A stretch of DNA of 7,757 nt, taken from an uncultured Shinella sp. (GTDB lineage Bacteria > Pseudomonadota > Alphaproteobacteria > Rhizobiales > Rhizobiaceae). The notes under the pieces are model-generated. The model saw only the letters and a program-made list of their open reading frames with translations, was not told the DNA's origin and made no database searches. Positions 1 through 6,054 of this stretch are shown piece after piece (position 1 is the stretch's first letter; the number at the start of each line of letters is the position of its first letter). The stretch covers positions 1 to 7,757 of the forward strand of contig CAMLOC010000145.1 of assembly GCA_946481465.1 (NCBI GenBank), read 5' to 3'. The position numbers were made by a program, and so were the translations under genes.

Positions 1-1
1 C

Positions 2-391
2 GACCGGGTCGTCGCGATCGACGCGCTCCGGCCCTATCTCACCGGCAAAGCCGATGCCCTGCCCGACATGCCGGCAGATATCAGCACGAAATTCCGGGCG
101 GAATGGCCCTTGTGGACGGAGCTTGCAAAATCCCTGAAATCCGTGCCGCTGACGCCGCTCGCCAAGGACCCGGTCAAGGCGCCGATCATCGCGGAACTGC
201 TTTTCGCCGCCGGCGACCATGCCCGCCTTGCCGATTTCGTCCTCGCCGTCGAGCCGGCCGAAACGAGGCTTGCCGTCGCCACGGATTTCGCGATCCGCCT
301 CGATCGCGGCTGCGCCAGCTATCTGCACCATCCGGCCGAAGCGCTGCTCTTCGCCGGCCAGCCGATCTTCAAGTTCGATCCGGAAAAATAA
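2..391 (+). CDS. C-terminal part of an unrecognised protein (5' end outside window)
   Basis: This is an open frame entering from the left edge and ending at TAA 389-391. The visible part is 129 residues, read in frame from base 2. An internal ATG at 68 has no convincing ribosome binding site and the frame is open upstream, so the gene very probably begins before the window. The fragment is soluble-looking, with alternating charged and Ala/Leu-rich stretches and no membrane segment. Its C-terminus is hydrophobic and aromatic (LLFAGQPIFKFDPEK). Codon use is strongly GC3-biased like its neighbours, which supports real coding. I do not recognise a family and assign no function. It converges on ndk, and the ndk terminator hairpin starts directly after its stop codon. 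Confidence 0.75.
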   Translation, partial: DRVVAIDALRPYLTGKADALPDMPADISTKFRAEWPLWTELAKSLKSVPLTPLAKDPVKAPIIAELLFAAGDHARLADFVLAVEPAETRLAVATDFAIRLDRGCASYLHHPAEALLFAGQPIFKFDPEK

Positions 392-418
392 AGAACCGGA
401 GCCTTTCGGCCCCGGTTC
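386..418 (-). terminator. Intrinsic terminator of ndk, overlapping the convergent gene's stop
   Basis: Bases 393-418 form an 11-bp stem with one A/C mismatch and a four-base loop (arms GAACCGGAGCC and GGCCCCGGTTC). Read on the minus strand, the stem is followed by TTTATTTTT, the U-tract expected of a Rho-independent terminator. On the plus strand the hairpin is followed by CCAAATCC, so it suits ndk better than the gene ending at 391. The U-tract template includes the TAA of that gene. A second small hairpin (438-453, 6-bp stem TCCGGC/GCCGGA) lies between it and the ndk stop codon. Confidence 0.75.
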
Positions 419-462
419 CCAAATCCTGTCAAAGGCTTCCGGCCGCAGCCGGACAAACCGAT

Positions 463-885
463 TCAGCCGACGATTTCGGTGTCGGAGAACCAGTACTTGA
501 TTTCCTGGGCAGCCGTTTCCGGAGCGTCCGAGCCGTGAACCGAGTTCTCGCCGATCGACAGGGCGTGCGTCTTGCGGATCGTGCCCTCGTCGGCGTTGGC
601 CGGGTTGGTGGCGCCCATGATTTCGCGGTTCTTCAGGATGGCGTTCTCGCCTTCCAGGACCTGGACGATCGTCGGGCCGGAGGTCATGCCTTCGACGAGC
701 TCGCCGAAGAACGGACGCTCCTTGTGAACGGCGTAGAAGCCTTCGGCTTCGCGCTTGCTCATCCAGACGCGCTTGGAAGCAACGACGCGCAGGCCCGCGT
801 CTTCGAGCATCTTGGTGATCGCGCCGGTCAGGTTGCGCTTCGTCGCGTCCGGCTTGATCATCGAAAAGGTGCGTTCAATCGCCAT
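463..885 (-). CDS. ndk: Nucleoside diphosphate kinase
   Basis: Nucleoside diphosphate kinase transfers the gamma-phosphate of ATP to NDPs and dNDPs through a phosphohistidine intermediate, balancing cytoplasmic (d)NTP pools. The protein is 140 aa, the usual bacterial length. The start [14 protein letters not shown] is the family N-terminus, with the conserved lysine K11. The active-site signature is NSVHGSD at 114-120, with catalytic His117. The nucleotide-binding segment [13 protein letters not shown] (92-104) is also present. The frame stays open upstream for 21 codons, but ATG 883-885 is chosen because it matches the family start and has AAGGGAAACGGGA just upstream. It lies 105 bp downstream of a same-strand GST gene, with a hairpin and its own promoter between them, so it is probably transcribed alone. 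It ends in a strong terminator facing a convergent gene. Confidence 0.97.
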   Translation of the reverse strand: MAIERTFSMIKPDATKRNLTGAITKMLEDAGLRVVASKRVWMSKREAEGFYAVHKERPFFGELVEGMTSGPTIVQVLEGENAILKNREIMGATNPANADEGTIRKTHALSIGENSVHGSDAPETAAQEIKYWFSDTEIVG

Positions 886-925
886 TTTCCCGTTTCCCTT
901 GGTTTTCCGGTGAAAGTGGCCGGTT

Positions 926-954
926 CCATAGCCGCCCGCGCCCAGCAAAACAAG
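926..954 (-). promoter_or_regulatory. Predicted sigma-70-type promoter of ndk
   Basis: On the minus strand, CTTGTT (949-954) and CTATGG (926-931) are separated by exactly 17 bases. These resemble the alphaproteobacterial housekeeping consensus CTTGAC-N17-CTATAT, with four matches in each box. The predicted start, about seven bases past the -10, leaves a leader of roughly 35 nt that includes the AAGGGAA ribosome binding site. The assignment is by pattern only. Confidence 0.55.
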
Positions 955-975
955 AGGGGCGCCGCGATTGGCGCC
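949..975 (-). terminator. Possible terminator of the GST gene
   Basis: Bases 958-975 form a 6-bp perfect GC stem (GGCGCC on both sides of a six-base loop). Read on the minus strand it is followed by CCCTCTTGTTTTG, a mixed but T-rich tail. It lies 15 bases past the GST stop codon and just upstream of the ndk promoter, so it would separate the two same-strand genes. The tail is imperfect and overlaps the predicted ndk -35 element. Confidence 0.45.
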
Positions 976-990
976 GCCAGCCGCAAAGTT

Positions 991-1680
991 TCACGCCGCC
1001 GTCACACGATGGCCGACGCCGCCGTGCAGGTCGAGGCAGCTGGCGAACCAGCCGGCGACCGCATCGCCCTCCTCCAGCACTTTCGTGCCCGCCGTCGTGC
1101 GCAGCCATTGCAGCGCGCCGAAGACGATGTAGTCCGCAAAGAGCGGGCCTTCGCCGCCGATGAAGGGCTGGACCTTCAGCATGTTGCGCAACGGCTGGAG
1201 CCTTTTGGAAAAGCCTTCGATCTCCGCCTTGCCGGCCGCCGCGATATCCTCCAGCGAGGCGCCGAGGCGCTCCTCGCGGCTGCGGCGGAAATAGGTCTGG
1301 TCGGTCGGCTCCAGCAGGTTATGGATATCGAGGATGGCGATGCGGGTGACGGCCATGTGCAGGGCCGATTGCGACCAGCTTTCGATGAAGCGGGCCATCG
1401 CCCTGCCGCCCTCTCCGCCGAACAGCGACGGCCGGTCGGGATAGGCCTCGTCGAGATAGAGCGCGATGTCGAAACTGTCGCGCACCAGCCGGTCGCCGTC
1501 GCGCAGCAGCGGCACGGTCGCCGTGCTGCCGTCCTCAATGGCCGGGATCTCGGTGAAGCCGACCGGCACCGTCTCGTAGGAAAGGCCCTTGTGGGCGAGC
1601 GACATGACGGTCTTCCACACATGGGGCGAGAACTGGCGGGTGCGGTCGGCGCCGGAAAGGGCATAGAGCAGTCTGGTCAT
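991..1680 (-). CDS. Glutathione S-transferase family protein, LigE-type
   Basis: This is a cytosolic GST of 229 aa. The N-terminal thioredoxin-like domain covers about residues 3-85. It contains SPHVWKT (18-24), the cis-proline segment TVPLL (55-59) and the glutathione-binding acidic-Ser pair D68-S69. It ends in YLDEAYPDRPSLF, which closely resembles beta-etherase LigE of Sphingobium as I remember it. The helical C-terminal domain (about 95-229) has the N-capping box FADY (181-184) and the LigE-like ending DLHGGVG. LigE enzymes cleave aryl ether bonds of lignin-derived compounds with glutathione, but many relatives in soil bacteria have no known substrate, so only the family is assigned. The start at 1678-1680 has GAGG about six bases upstream. 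It is divergent from the DinB-family gene and upstream of ndk. Confidence 0.9.
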   Translation of the reverse strand: MTRLLYALSGADRTRQFSPHVWKTVMSLAHKGLSYETVPVGFTEIPAIEDGSTATVPLLRDGDRLVRDSFDIALYLDEAYPDRPSLFGGEGGRAMARFIESWSQSALHMAVTRIAILDIHNLLEPTDQTYFRRSREERLGASLEDIAAAGKAEIEGFSKRLQPLRNMLKVQPFIGGEGPLFADYIVFGALQWLRTTAGTKVLEEGDAVAGWFASCLDLHGGVGHRVTAA

Positions 1681-1748
1681 GAAGGCCTCGTCGTTCGGTT
1701 TGCCGCCATTGGACCGCAGGACGGCGCCGTGCGCAAATCAGATAATTT

Positions 1749-1765
1749 CATGAATGGCATTCATG
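1749..1765. promoter_or_regulatory. 17-bp palindrome, possible operator
   Basis: CATGAATG-G-CATTCATG is a perfect inverted repeat with 8-bp arms around one central base. It lies in the 134-bp divergent spacer between the GST and DinB-family genes, immediately upstream of the -10 of the latter, where a -35 box would be. Its AT-rich arms stand out from the GC-rich surroundings. Size and symmetry fit a site for a dimeric regulator. No regulator gene is in the window, so the cognate protein is unknown. Confidence 0.5.
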
Positions 1766-1784
1766 CCGCCGATGCGCGCCTCGG

Positions 1785-1790
1785 CTATAG
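1785..1790 (+). promoter_or_regulatory. Predicted -10 element of the DinB-family gene
   Basis: CTATAG matches the alphaproteobacterial -10 consensus CTATAT at five of six positions. Transcription would begin near 1797, giving a leader of about 18 nt that carries the GGAG ribosome binding site at 1805-1808. No good -35 sequence lies 17-18 bases upstream. That stretch holds the palindrome at 1749-1765, which fits a regulated promoter. Confidence 0.5.
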
Positions 1791-1814
1791 TCCCGGCAGA
1801 TCACGGAGACCATG

Positions 1815-2324
1815 ATGCGCGACCATTACCGCCTGTACGCCGCCTACAATGCCTGGGCCAACCGCGCCCTCTATGCCGAAGTCGGCAAGCTCGACGACGC
1901 GGCCTTTCGCCGGGATCTCGGCGCCTTCTTCGGCTCACTGCACCGCACGCTGAACCATCTGCTCACCGCCGACCGCATCTGGCTGAAGCGCTTCACCGGC
2001 GCCGGCGACGCCCCGACGCGCCTCGATGCGATCCTTCACGAGGATTTTCCCGGCCTGCTGGCGGCCCGGCAGGCGGAAGACGCGCGGCTGGCCGCCTATG
2101 TCGATTCGCTGTCTGAAGAGACGATCGCCGCCGATATCACCTATAGCCCGCTCACCAATCCCGCTGTCATCACCCACCCGCTCGGCCCTGCCCTCACCCA
2201 TATGTTCAACCACCAGACCCACCATCGCGGCCAGTGCCATGCCATGCTGACGATGGTGGGCGGGCCGAGCATCACGCTCGATCTGATCTATTTCGCGCGC
2301 ACGGAGGGATCGGAATTCCTATAA
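1815..2324 (+). CDS. DinB-family protein (putative metal-dependent enzyme)
   Basis: DinB/YfiT-like proteins are four-helix bundles that bind a divalent metal through three histidines. Members include bacillithiol- and mycothiol-dependent transferases and maleylpyruvate isomerases, but most are uncharacterised. This 169-aa protein has the family start (HYRLYAAYNAWANRALY) and the first histidine in LNHLLTADRIW (H48). The second cluster is HMFNHQTHHRGQ, where H133 and H137 complete the likely triad. No signal peptide is seen. Two ATGs are adjacent: 1812 lies only three bases after GGAG (1805-1808) and 1815 lies six bases after, so 1815 is preferred, although 1812 (170 aa) cannot be excluded. It is a single gene, divergent from the GST gene. 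A thiol-transfer role beside a GST is tempting but unproven. Confidence 0.9.
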   Translation: MRDHYRLYAAYNAWANRALYAEVGKLDDAAFRRDLGAFFGSLHRTLNHLLTADRIWLKRFTGAGDAPTRLDAILHEDFPGLLAARQAEDARLAAYVDSLSEETIAADITYSPLTNPAVITHPLGPALTHMFNHQTHHRGQCHAMLTMVGGPSITLDLIYFARTEGSEFL

Positions 2325-2419
2325 ATTTTAGGGTGAGTGCCTCTTCCTGCTCCTGCAATAGTAGTGATACAGTCGCGCGGTATGGGAGTGCTCGGCATCG
2401 ATCAAGGGGGCTGCTCCGC

Positions 2420-2439
2420 CCTGTCACCCAAGTGACAGG
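2420..2439 (+). repeat. Perfect inverted repeat in the leader of the 94-aa gene
   Basis: CCTGTCAC-CCAA-GTGACAGG is an 8-bp perfect inverted repeat with a four-base spacer, about 85 bases before the next start codon. It could be an RNA hairpin in the leader or a DNA operator of the TGTCAC-N4-GTGACA type. No T-run follows, so it is a poor intrinsic terminator for the preceding DinB-family gene. Its role is not determined. Confidence 0.45.
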
Positions 2440-2474
2440 CATGGGCAATCGGTAATGGGATAGTCGCTGCCATT

Positions 2475-2514
2475 GAGGCCGGTGCGGGACGGCACAGGCC
2501 TCTCCTGAAAGAGG
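2475..2514 (+). promoter_or_regulatory. Competing hairpins overlapping the ribosome binding site
   Basis: Hairpin A (2475-2502) has 11-nt arms GAGGCCGGTGC and GCACAGGCCTC with one G/A mismatch and a six-base loop. Hairpin B (2499-2514) pairs CCTCT with AGAGG around CCTGAA and hides the purine-rich ribosome binding site (GAGGGA, 2511-2516). They share 2499-2502, so they exclude each other. In state A the site is free; in state B it is partly blocked. This is the arrangement of a translational switch, but hairpin A looks clearly the more stable, so the site may simply stay open. No known riboswitch class is recognised. Confidence 0.35.
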
Positions 2515-2522
2515 GAAGAACA

Positions 2523-2807
2523 ATGGCAAGAACGACCGAAGAGTGGGCAGCCCTGCTCGGCAGTACGCTTTGCAAGATGGCACGGGTCTACGGCACCGAC
2601 GCTCCGAACGCCTACCTGCCGGAGGAATGCTATCCGGTGATCGAGAAGACCCTGGACGTGGCGCTGCAGGAAGCGCGCGCGGAGGGCTATGCGGCAGCCC
2701 TGCGCGATCTCCAGCAAAATCGCGCGCCCCGCGCCGCGCAGCCGCCCCGCACCACCGTGTTCGGGCAGGTGATGCGGGTGATCCCGCTTGCCCGCCGGAC
2801 GGCATGA
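2523..2807 (+). CDS. Small hypothetical protein, 94 aa
   Basis: I do not recognise this protein. The start ATG at 2523 has a strong ribosome binding site (GAGGGAAG, 2511-2518) at good spacing, which is the best evidence that it is real. Residues 1-65 look like a soluble, amphipathic helical unit (EEWAALLGSTLCKMARVYG, then YPVIEKTLDVALQEARAEGYAAALRDLQQ) with two cysteines, C17 and C36. Residues 66-94 form a basic, Pro/Arg-rich tail ending VMRVIPLARRTA. There is no signal peptide and no membrane span. It stands between the DinB-family and GGDEF-family genes with about 195 bp on either side, so it is probably its own transcription unit. The leader has several inverted repeats and a strong hairpin lies past the stop. 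It is likely a lineage-restricted protein; function unknown. Confidence 0.65.
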   Translation: MARTTEEWAALLGSTLCKMARVYGTDAPNAYLPEECYPVIEKTLDVALQEARAEGYAAALRDLQQNRAPRAAQPPRTTVFGQVMRVIPLARRTA

Positions 2808-2826
2808 GGGTCCGGACCACGCCTGC

Positions 2827-2856
2827 GTGCGGCGGCAACCCCGGATGCCGCCGCAC
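2827..2856 (+). terminator. Strong hairpin downstream of the 94-aa gene, probable terminator
   Basis: GTGCGGCGGCA and TGCCGCCGCAC form a perfect 11-bp GC-rich stem around an eight-base loop, starting 20 bases after the TGA of the 94-aa gene. Position and stability fit a transcription end. No U-tract follows (CGCATGGCGCC), so it may instead protect an mRNA 3' end or act together with Rho. Confidence 0.5.
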
Positions 2857-3000
2857 CGCATGGCGCCAGTCTTGCGGTTGATCAACTCTGGCCTGAATCT
2901 TTCATCGGCACACGCAAAATTAACCGCGCGATCCGATAGTTACGTCGATCGATACCTCCAGCGCCGGCCACCCGCCGACGCGCCACTCCGACGGCGTCAC

Positions 3001-4080
3001 ATGAGCAGCAAGGACAGCACCGCCCCCAACACGCAGCCCGCCGTGCCGCCGATCACGGCGCGCATCGCGCATGTGATGGCCAATCTCGGCATAACCGGCC
3101 TGCCGCGCAATTACGAACTCTTGTTCGAGGCGCTGAACGGCAATGCCGGCGTGGCGCGCGAGATCGCCGCGCTCGGCAAGGCGCCGGAGCAGGCGGCGCT
3201 CGATTCGATCGCGCTGCGCCACGCCCTGCCCAGCCACAATGCGCTGGCGGCCGGCCAGGCGGCGGGCGAAGCGGTGCGGGTGCTCGGCGAAATCGCGGCG
3301 GCGGGGGAAGCCAGCCGGCGCGACCGCGCGGTCGCCCTGCAGGAACTGGAGGAGATCGCCGTCCGCATGCGCCAGGACCCGGTGCTCGGCATTTCCGATT
3401 TTTCCAGCGATGCCGGCCGGCTCCTGTCGATCCTGCGCGATATCCTCGGCGCCGACCGTGCGTCCACCGCGCGGCTGGAGGACCTGCAGGCCCATCTCGA
3501 CGGCCTGCGCTCGGGCCTTTCCGTCAGCCGCGAGGCGCTGACCCACGACCCCGTGACCGGCCTTGGCAACCACGCCGCGCTGCTCGGCCTGCTGAAGGCC
3601 TTCTTCCAGGGAGAGGCGAGGGGCGAGACCGCAGCCCTCCTGATGTTCCGCGTCGAGCAACTCAGGGAATTTGCCGAGACCCACCCGGCGGGCGCGGCGG
3701 AAAAGACGCTGAAGCGGCTCGCCGCGATCTTTCGCCGCTCGGTCAAGAAGGGCGATTTCGTCGCGCGCACCGGGCCGGACGTCTTCTGCCTTTTGCTGTC
3801 CGACGTCACCCGCGAGATCGCGGTGACGATCGCCCGCCGCATTGCCGCGCGGGTTGCGGAAAAGCCCTTCCCCTTCATGGAGCGGGAACTGCCCGCCGGT
3901 TTCCTGACGCTGACGGCCGGCGTCTCGATGAGCGATGCGGCCACGACGCCGGCCATGCTCTACGACCAGGCCGGGCAGGCGCTCGCCTATGCCGGCGAAA
4001 CCGGCATCGCGCTGCGCATCTACTCGGCCGAGGTCGCCGACCGGTCCGGCCGGGGCTATCGCGGCGGTGCGGCGGCCTGA
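3001..4080 (+). CDS. GGDEF-family protein with degenerate active site (likely non-catalytic)
   Basis: This 359-aa soluble protein has a helical N-terminal region (about 20-175). Its beginning, RIAHVMANLGITGLPRNYELLFEAL, resembles the N-terminal domain of alphaproteobacterial diguanylate cyclases ('LPRNYE' motif). A GGDEF-type domain follows (about 178-345), opening with DPVTGLGNHAAL (183-194). The signature is G258-P-D-V-F262 instead of GGDEF. The metal/substrate segment normally reading DxDxFKxxND is R217-V-E-Q-L-R-E-F-A-E. The inhibitory-site RxxD is KKGD (249-252). Diguanylate cyclase activity is therefore unlikely; a c-di-GMP or protein-interaction role is inference. ATG 3001 is chosen because the conserved region follows soon after. 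Its ribosome binding site is weak, and the frame is open upstream to 2788 without a better start. Confidence 0.85.
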   Translation: MSSKDSTAPNTQPAVPPITARIAHVMANLGITGLPRNYELLFEALNGNAGVAREIAALGKAPEQAALDSIALRHALPSHNALAAGQAAGEAVRVLGEIAAAGEASRRDRAVALQELEEIAVRMRQDPVLGISDFSSDAGRLLSILRDILGADRASTARLEDLQAHLDGLRSGLSVSREALTHDPVTGLGNHAALLGLLKAFFQGEARGETAALLMFRVEQLREFAETHPAGAAEKTLKRLAAIFRRSVKKGDFVARTGPDVFCLLLSDVTREIAVTIARRIAARVAEKPFPFMERELPAGFLTLTAGVSMSDAATTPAMLYDQAGQALAYAGETGIALRIYSAEVADRSGRGYRGGAAA

Positions 4081-4124
4081 GGCGCACCGTCTTCTCTTTT
4101 GGCGTGATTCCAGGCGCAAAACCG

Positions 4125-4154
4125 CTTCGCACTTTGGCGGGAATTGCTCTATAG
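4125..4154 (+). promoter_or_regulatory. Predicted promoter of the ABC-F gene
   Basis: CTTCGC (4125-4130) and CTATAG (4149-4154) with an 18-base spacer resemble the alphaproteobacterial CTTGAC/CTATAT promoter (four and five matches). The -10 ends only seven bases before the ATG at 4162, so transcription should begin at or within a base or two of the start codon. No Shine-Dalgarno sequence is present (GACCCGGC precedes the ATG), which agrees with a leaderless mRNA. Confidence 0.55.
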
Positions 4155-4161
4155 ACCCGGC

Positions 4162-6048
4162 ATGATCACGATTTCCGGCCTCACCGCCCGCGTTGCCGGG
4201 CGTCTCCTCATCGATAACGCCTCCCTTTCGCTGCCGAGCGGGGTGAAGGTGGGTCTCGTCGGCCGCAACGGCACTGGCAAGTCCACGCTGTTCCGCGTCA
4301 TCACCGGCCAGCTCGCCGCCGAGGCCGGCAGCATCTCGCTGCCGAAGAACGCGCGCATCGGCCAGGTGGCGCAGGAAGCGCCGGGCACGGACGATCCGCT
4401 GATCGAGATCGTGCTGGCCGCCGACAAGGAGCGCGCGAGCCTCCTGAAGGAAGCGGAGACGGCGACCGACCCGCACCGCATCGCCGAGATCCAGACGCGC
4501 CTCGGCGATATCGGCGCCCATTCGGCGGAGGCCCGCGCGGCGAGCATCCTTGCCGGCCTCGGCTTTGACCACGAGGCGCAGCAGCGCCCGGCGAAGAGCT
4601 TTTCCGGCGGCTGGCGCATGCGCGTGGCGCTGGCGGCCGTGCTGTTCTCCGAGCCGGACCTGCTGCTGCTCGACGAGCCGACCAACTATCTCGACCTCGA
4701 AGGCACGCTCTGGCTGGAGGACTATGTGCGGCGCTATCCGCACACCGTCATCATCATCAGCCACGACCGGGACCTGCTCAATACCGCCGTCAACGCCATC
4801 GTGCATCTCGACCAGCAGAAGCTGACCTTCTACCGCGGCTCCTACGACCAGTTCGAGCGCCAGAAGGCGGAAGCCGACGAATTGCAGATGAAGGCCAAAG
4901 CGAAGAACGAGGCCGCGCGAAAGCACCTGCAGAGCTTCATCGACCGCTTCAAGGCCAAGGCGACCAAGGCCAAGCAGGCGCAGAGCCGCGTCAAGGCGCT
5001 GGAGCGCATGGGCACGGTCGCGGCCGTGGTCGAGACCCATGTCCAGCCGATCACCTTCCCCGAGCCGGAAAAGCAGCCCGCCTCGCCGATCGTCGCGATC
5101 GAGGGCGGCGCGGTCGGCTATGTGCCGGGCAAGCCGATCCTGAAACAGATCAACCTTCGCATCGACAACGACGACCGCATCGCCCTGCTCGGTTCGAACG
5201 GCAACGGCAAGTCGACCTTCGCCAAATTCATCTCCGGCCGGCTGGAGGCCGAATCGGGCGCGGTGAAACGCGCGCCGGGCCTGAAGATCGGCTTCTTCGC
5301 CCAGCACCAGCTCGACGACCTCGTGCCCGAGCAGTCGCCGGTCGAGCATGTGCGCCGGCTGATGCCGGAGGCGCCGGAGGCGAAGGTGCGCGCCCGTGTT
5401 GCCCAGATGGGGCTTGCGACGGAGAAGATGGCGACGGCGGCAAAGGATCTTTCCGGCGGCGAGAAGGCGCGCCTCTTGATGGGCCTTGCGGCCTTCGACG
5501 CGCCGAACCTGCTCATCCTCGACGAGCCGACCAACCATCTCGACATCGACAGCCGCCGCGCGCTGATCGAGGCGCTGAACGACTATGAGGGCGCGGTCAT
5601 TCTCATCTCGCACGACCGGCACCTGATCGAGGCGACCGTCGACCGGCTCTGGCTGGTCAACAACGGCACCGTGAAGACCTTCGACGGCGACATGGAGGAA
5701 TATCGCAGCCTCATCGTCCAGTCCGGCAAGAAGGACGACAGAGACAAGTCCATCTCGAACGGCGGCGAGGCCAGCAAGGCGGACCTGCGCAAGGCGAATG
5801 CCGACCGGCGCGCCCAGCTCGCCCCCTTGAAGAAAAAGATCAATGAAATCGAATCCCTGACGGCGAAGCTGCAGAAGCAGATTCAGCTTCTTGACGTGGA
5901 GCTTGCAGATCCCGCGCTCTACGACAAGAGCCCGGCCAAGGCGGCGGAGAAGGCCAAGCTGCGCGCCATGGCGGCCGGCAAGCTGAACGACGCCGAGGAA
6001 CAGTGGCTGGAGCTTTCGGCACAGTACGAGGAAGCGATGGCCGGGTAA
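4162..6048 (+). CDS. yheS: ABC-F family ATPase, YheS type
   Basis: ABC-F proteins are soluble tandem ATPases with no membrane domain that bind the ribosomal E site and act on stalled or paused translation. This 628-aa protein matches E. coli YheS (637 aa) throughout. Domain 1 has Walker A GRNGTGKS (34-41), signature SGGWR (148-152), Walker B LLLLDEP (167-173, catalytic E172) and switch H201. The linker, about 224-290, carries LQSFIDRFKAKATKAKQAQSR, the segment that contacts P-site tRNA. Domain 2 has GSNGNGKS (344-351), LSGGE (430-434), LLILDEP (450-456, E455) and H484. A charged coiled coil fills about 540-625. All ATPase residues are intact. ATG 4162 matches the family start (MITISGL); an in-frame ATG at 4144 lies upstream of the predicted -10. 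A resistance role is possible for some ABC-F proteins but YheS is regarded as housekeeping. Confidence 0.95.
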   Translation: MITISGLTARVAGRLLIDNASLSLPSGVKVGLVGRNGTGKSTLFRVITGQLAAEAGSISLPKNARIGQVAQEAPGTDDPLIEIVLAADKERASLLKEAETATDPHRIAEIQTRLGDIGAHSAEARAASILAGLGFDHEAQQRPAKSFSGGWRMRVALAAVLFSEPDLLLLDEPTNYLDLEGTLWLEDYVRRYPHTVIIISHDRDLLNTAVNAIVHLDQQKLTFYRGSYDQFERQKAEADELQMKAKAKNEAARKHLQSFIDRFKAKATKAKQAQSRVKALERMGTVAAVVETHVQPITFPEPEKQPASPIVAIEGGAVGYVPGKPILKQINLRIDNDDRIALLGSNGNGKSTFAKFISGRLEAESGAVKRAPGLKIGFFAQHQLDDLVPEQSPVEHVRRLMPEAPEAKVRARVAQMGLATEKMATAAKDLSGGEKARLLMGLAAFDAPNLLILDEPTNHLDIDSRRALIEALNDYEGAVILISHDRHLIEATVDRLWLVNNGTVKTFDGDMEEYRSLIVQSGKKDDRDKSISNGGEASKADLRKANADRRAQLAPLKKKINEIESLTAKLQKQIQLLDVELADPALYDKSPAKAAEKAKLRAMAAGKLNDAEEQWLELSAQYEEAMAG

Positions 6049-6054
6049 CGCCGC

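Noticed and set aside
103..1815. A 570-codon open frame on the plus strand across ndk and the GST gene.
   Set aside because: It is the antisense shadow of two well-supported minus-strand genes, and its translation resembles no protein family.
2915..2935. A TTAACC sequence resembling half of a CtrA binding site (TTAA-N7-TTAA).
   Set aside because: The second TTAA is absent at the required spacing, and a single 6-base match is expected by chance.
2788..3000. Upstream in-frame extension of the GGDEF-family gene.
   Set aside because: The extension would overlap the 94-aa gene and cross the strong hairpin at 2827-2856. Its residues are Arg/Pro-rich without family character, so the start at 3001 is preferred despite a weak ribosome binding site.
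2920..5622. A 900-codon open frame on the minus strand.
   Set aside because: It lies antisense to the GGDEF and ABC-F genes, whose domains are unmistakable. Long stop-free antisense frames are expected in GC-rich DNA with strong third-position bias. The translation is Arg/Ala/Gly/His-rich and low in complexity, with no domain.
6049..6054. Expected bidirectional terminator between the convergent ABC-F and GNAT genes.
   Set aside because: Only six bases separate the stop codons, and I found no convincing hairpin with a T-run around them. Termination may be Rho-dependent or inside the opposing gene.
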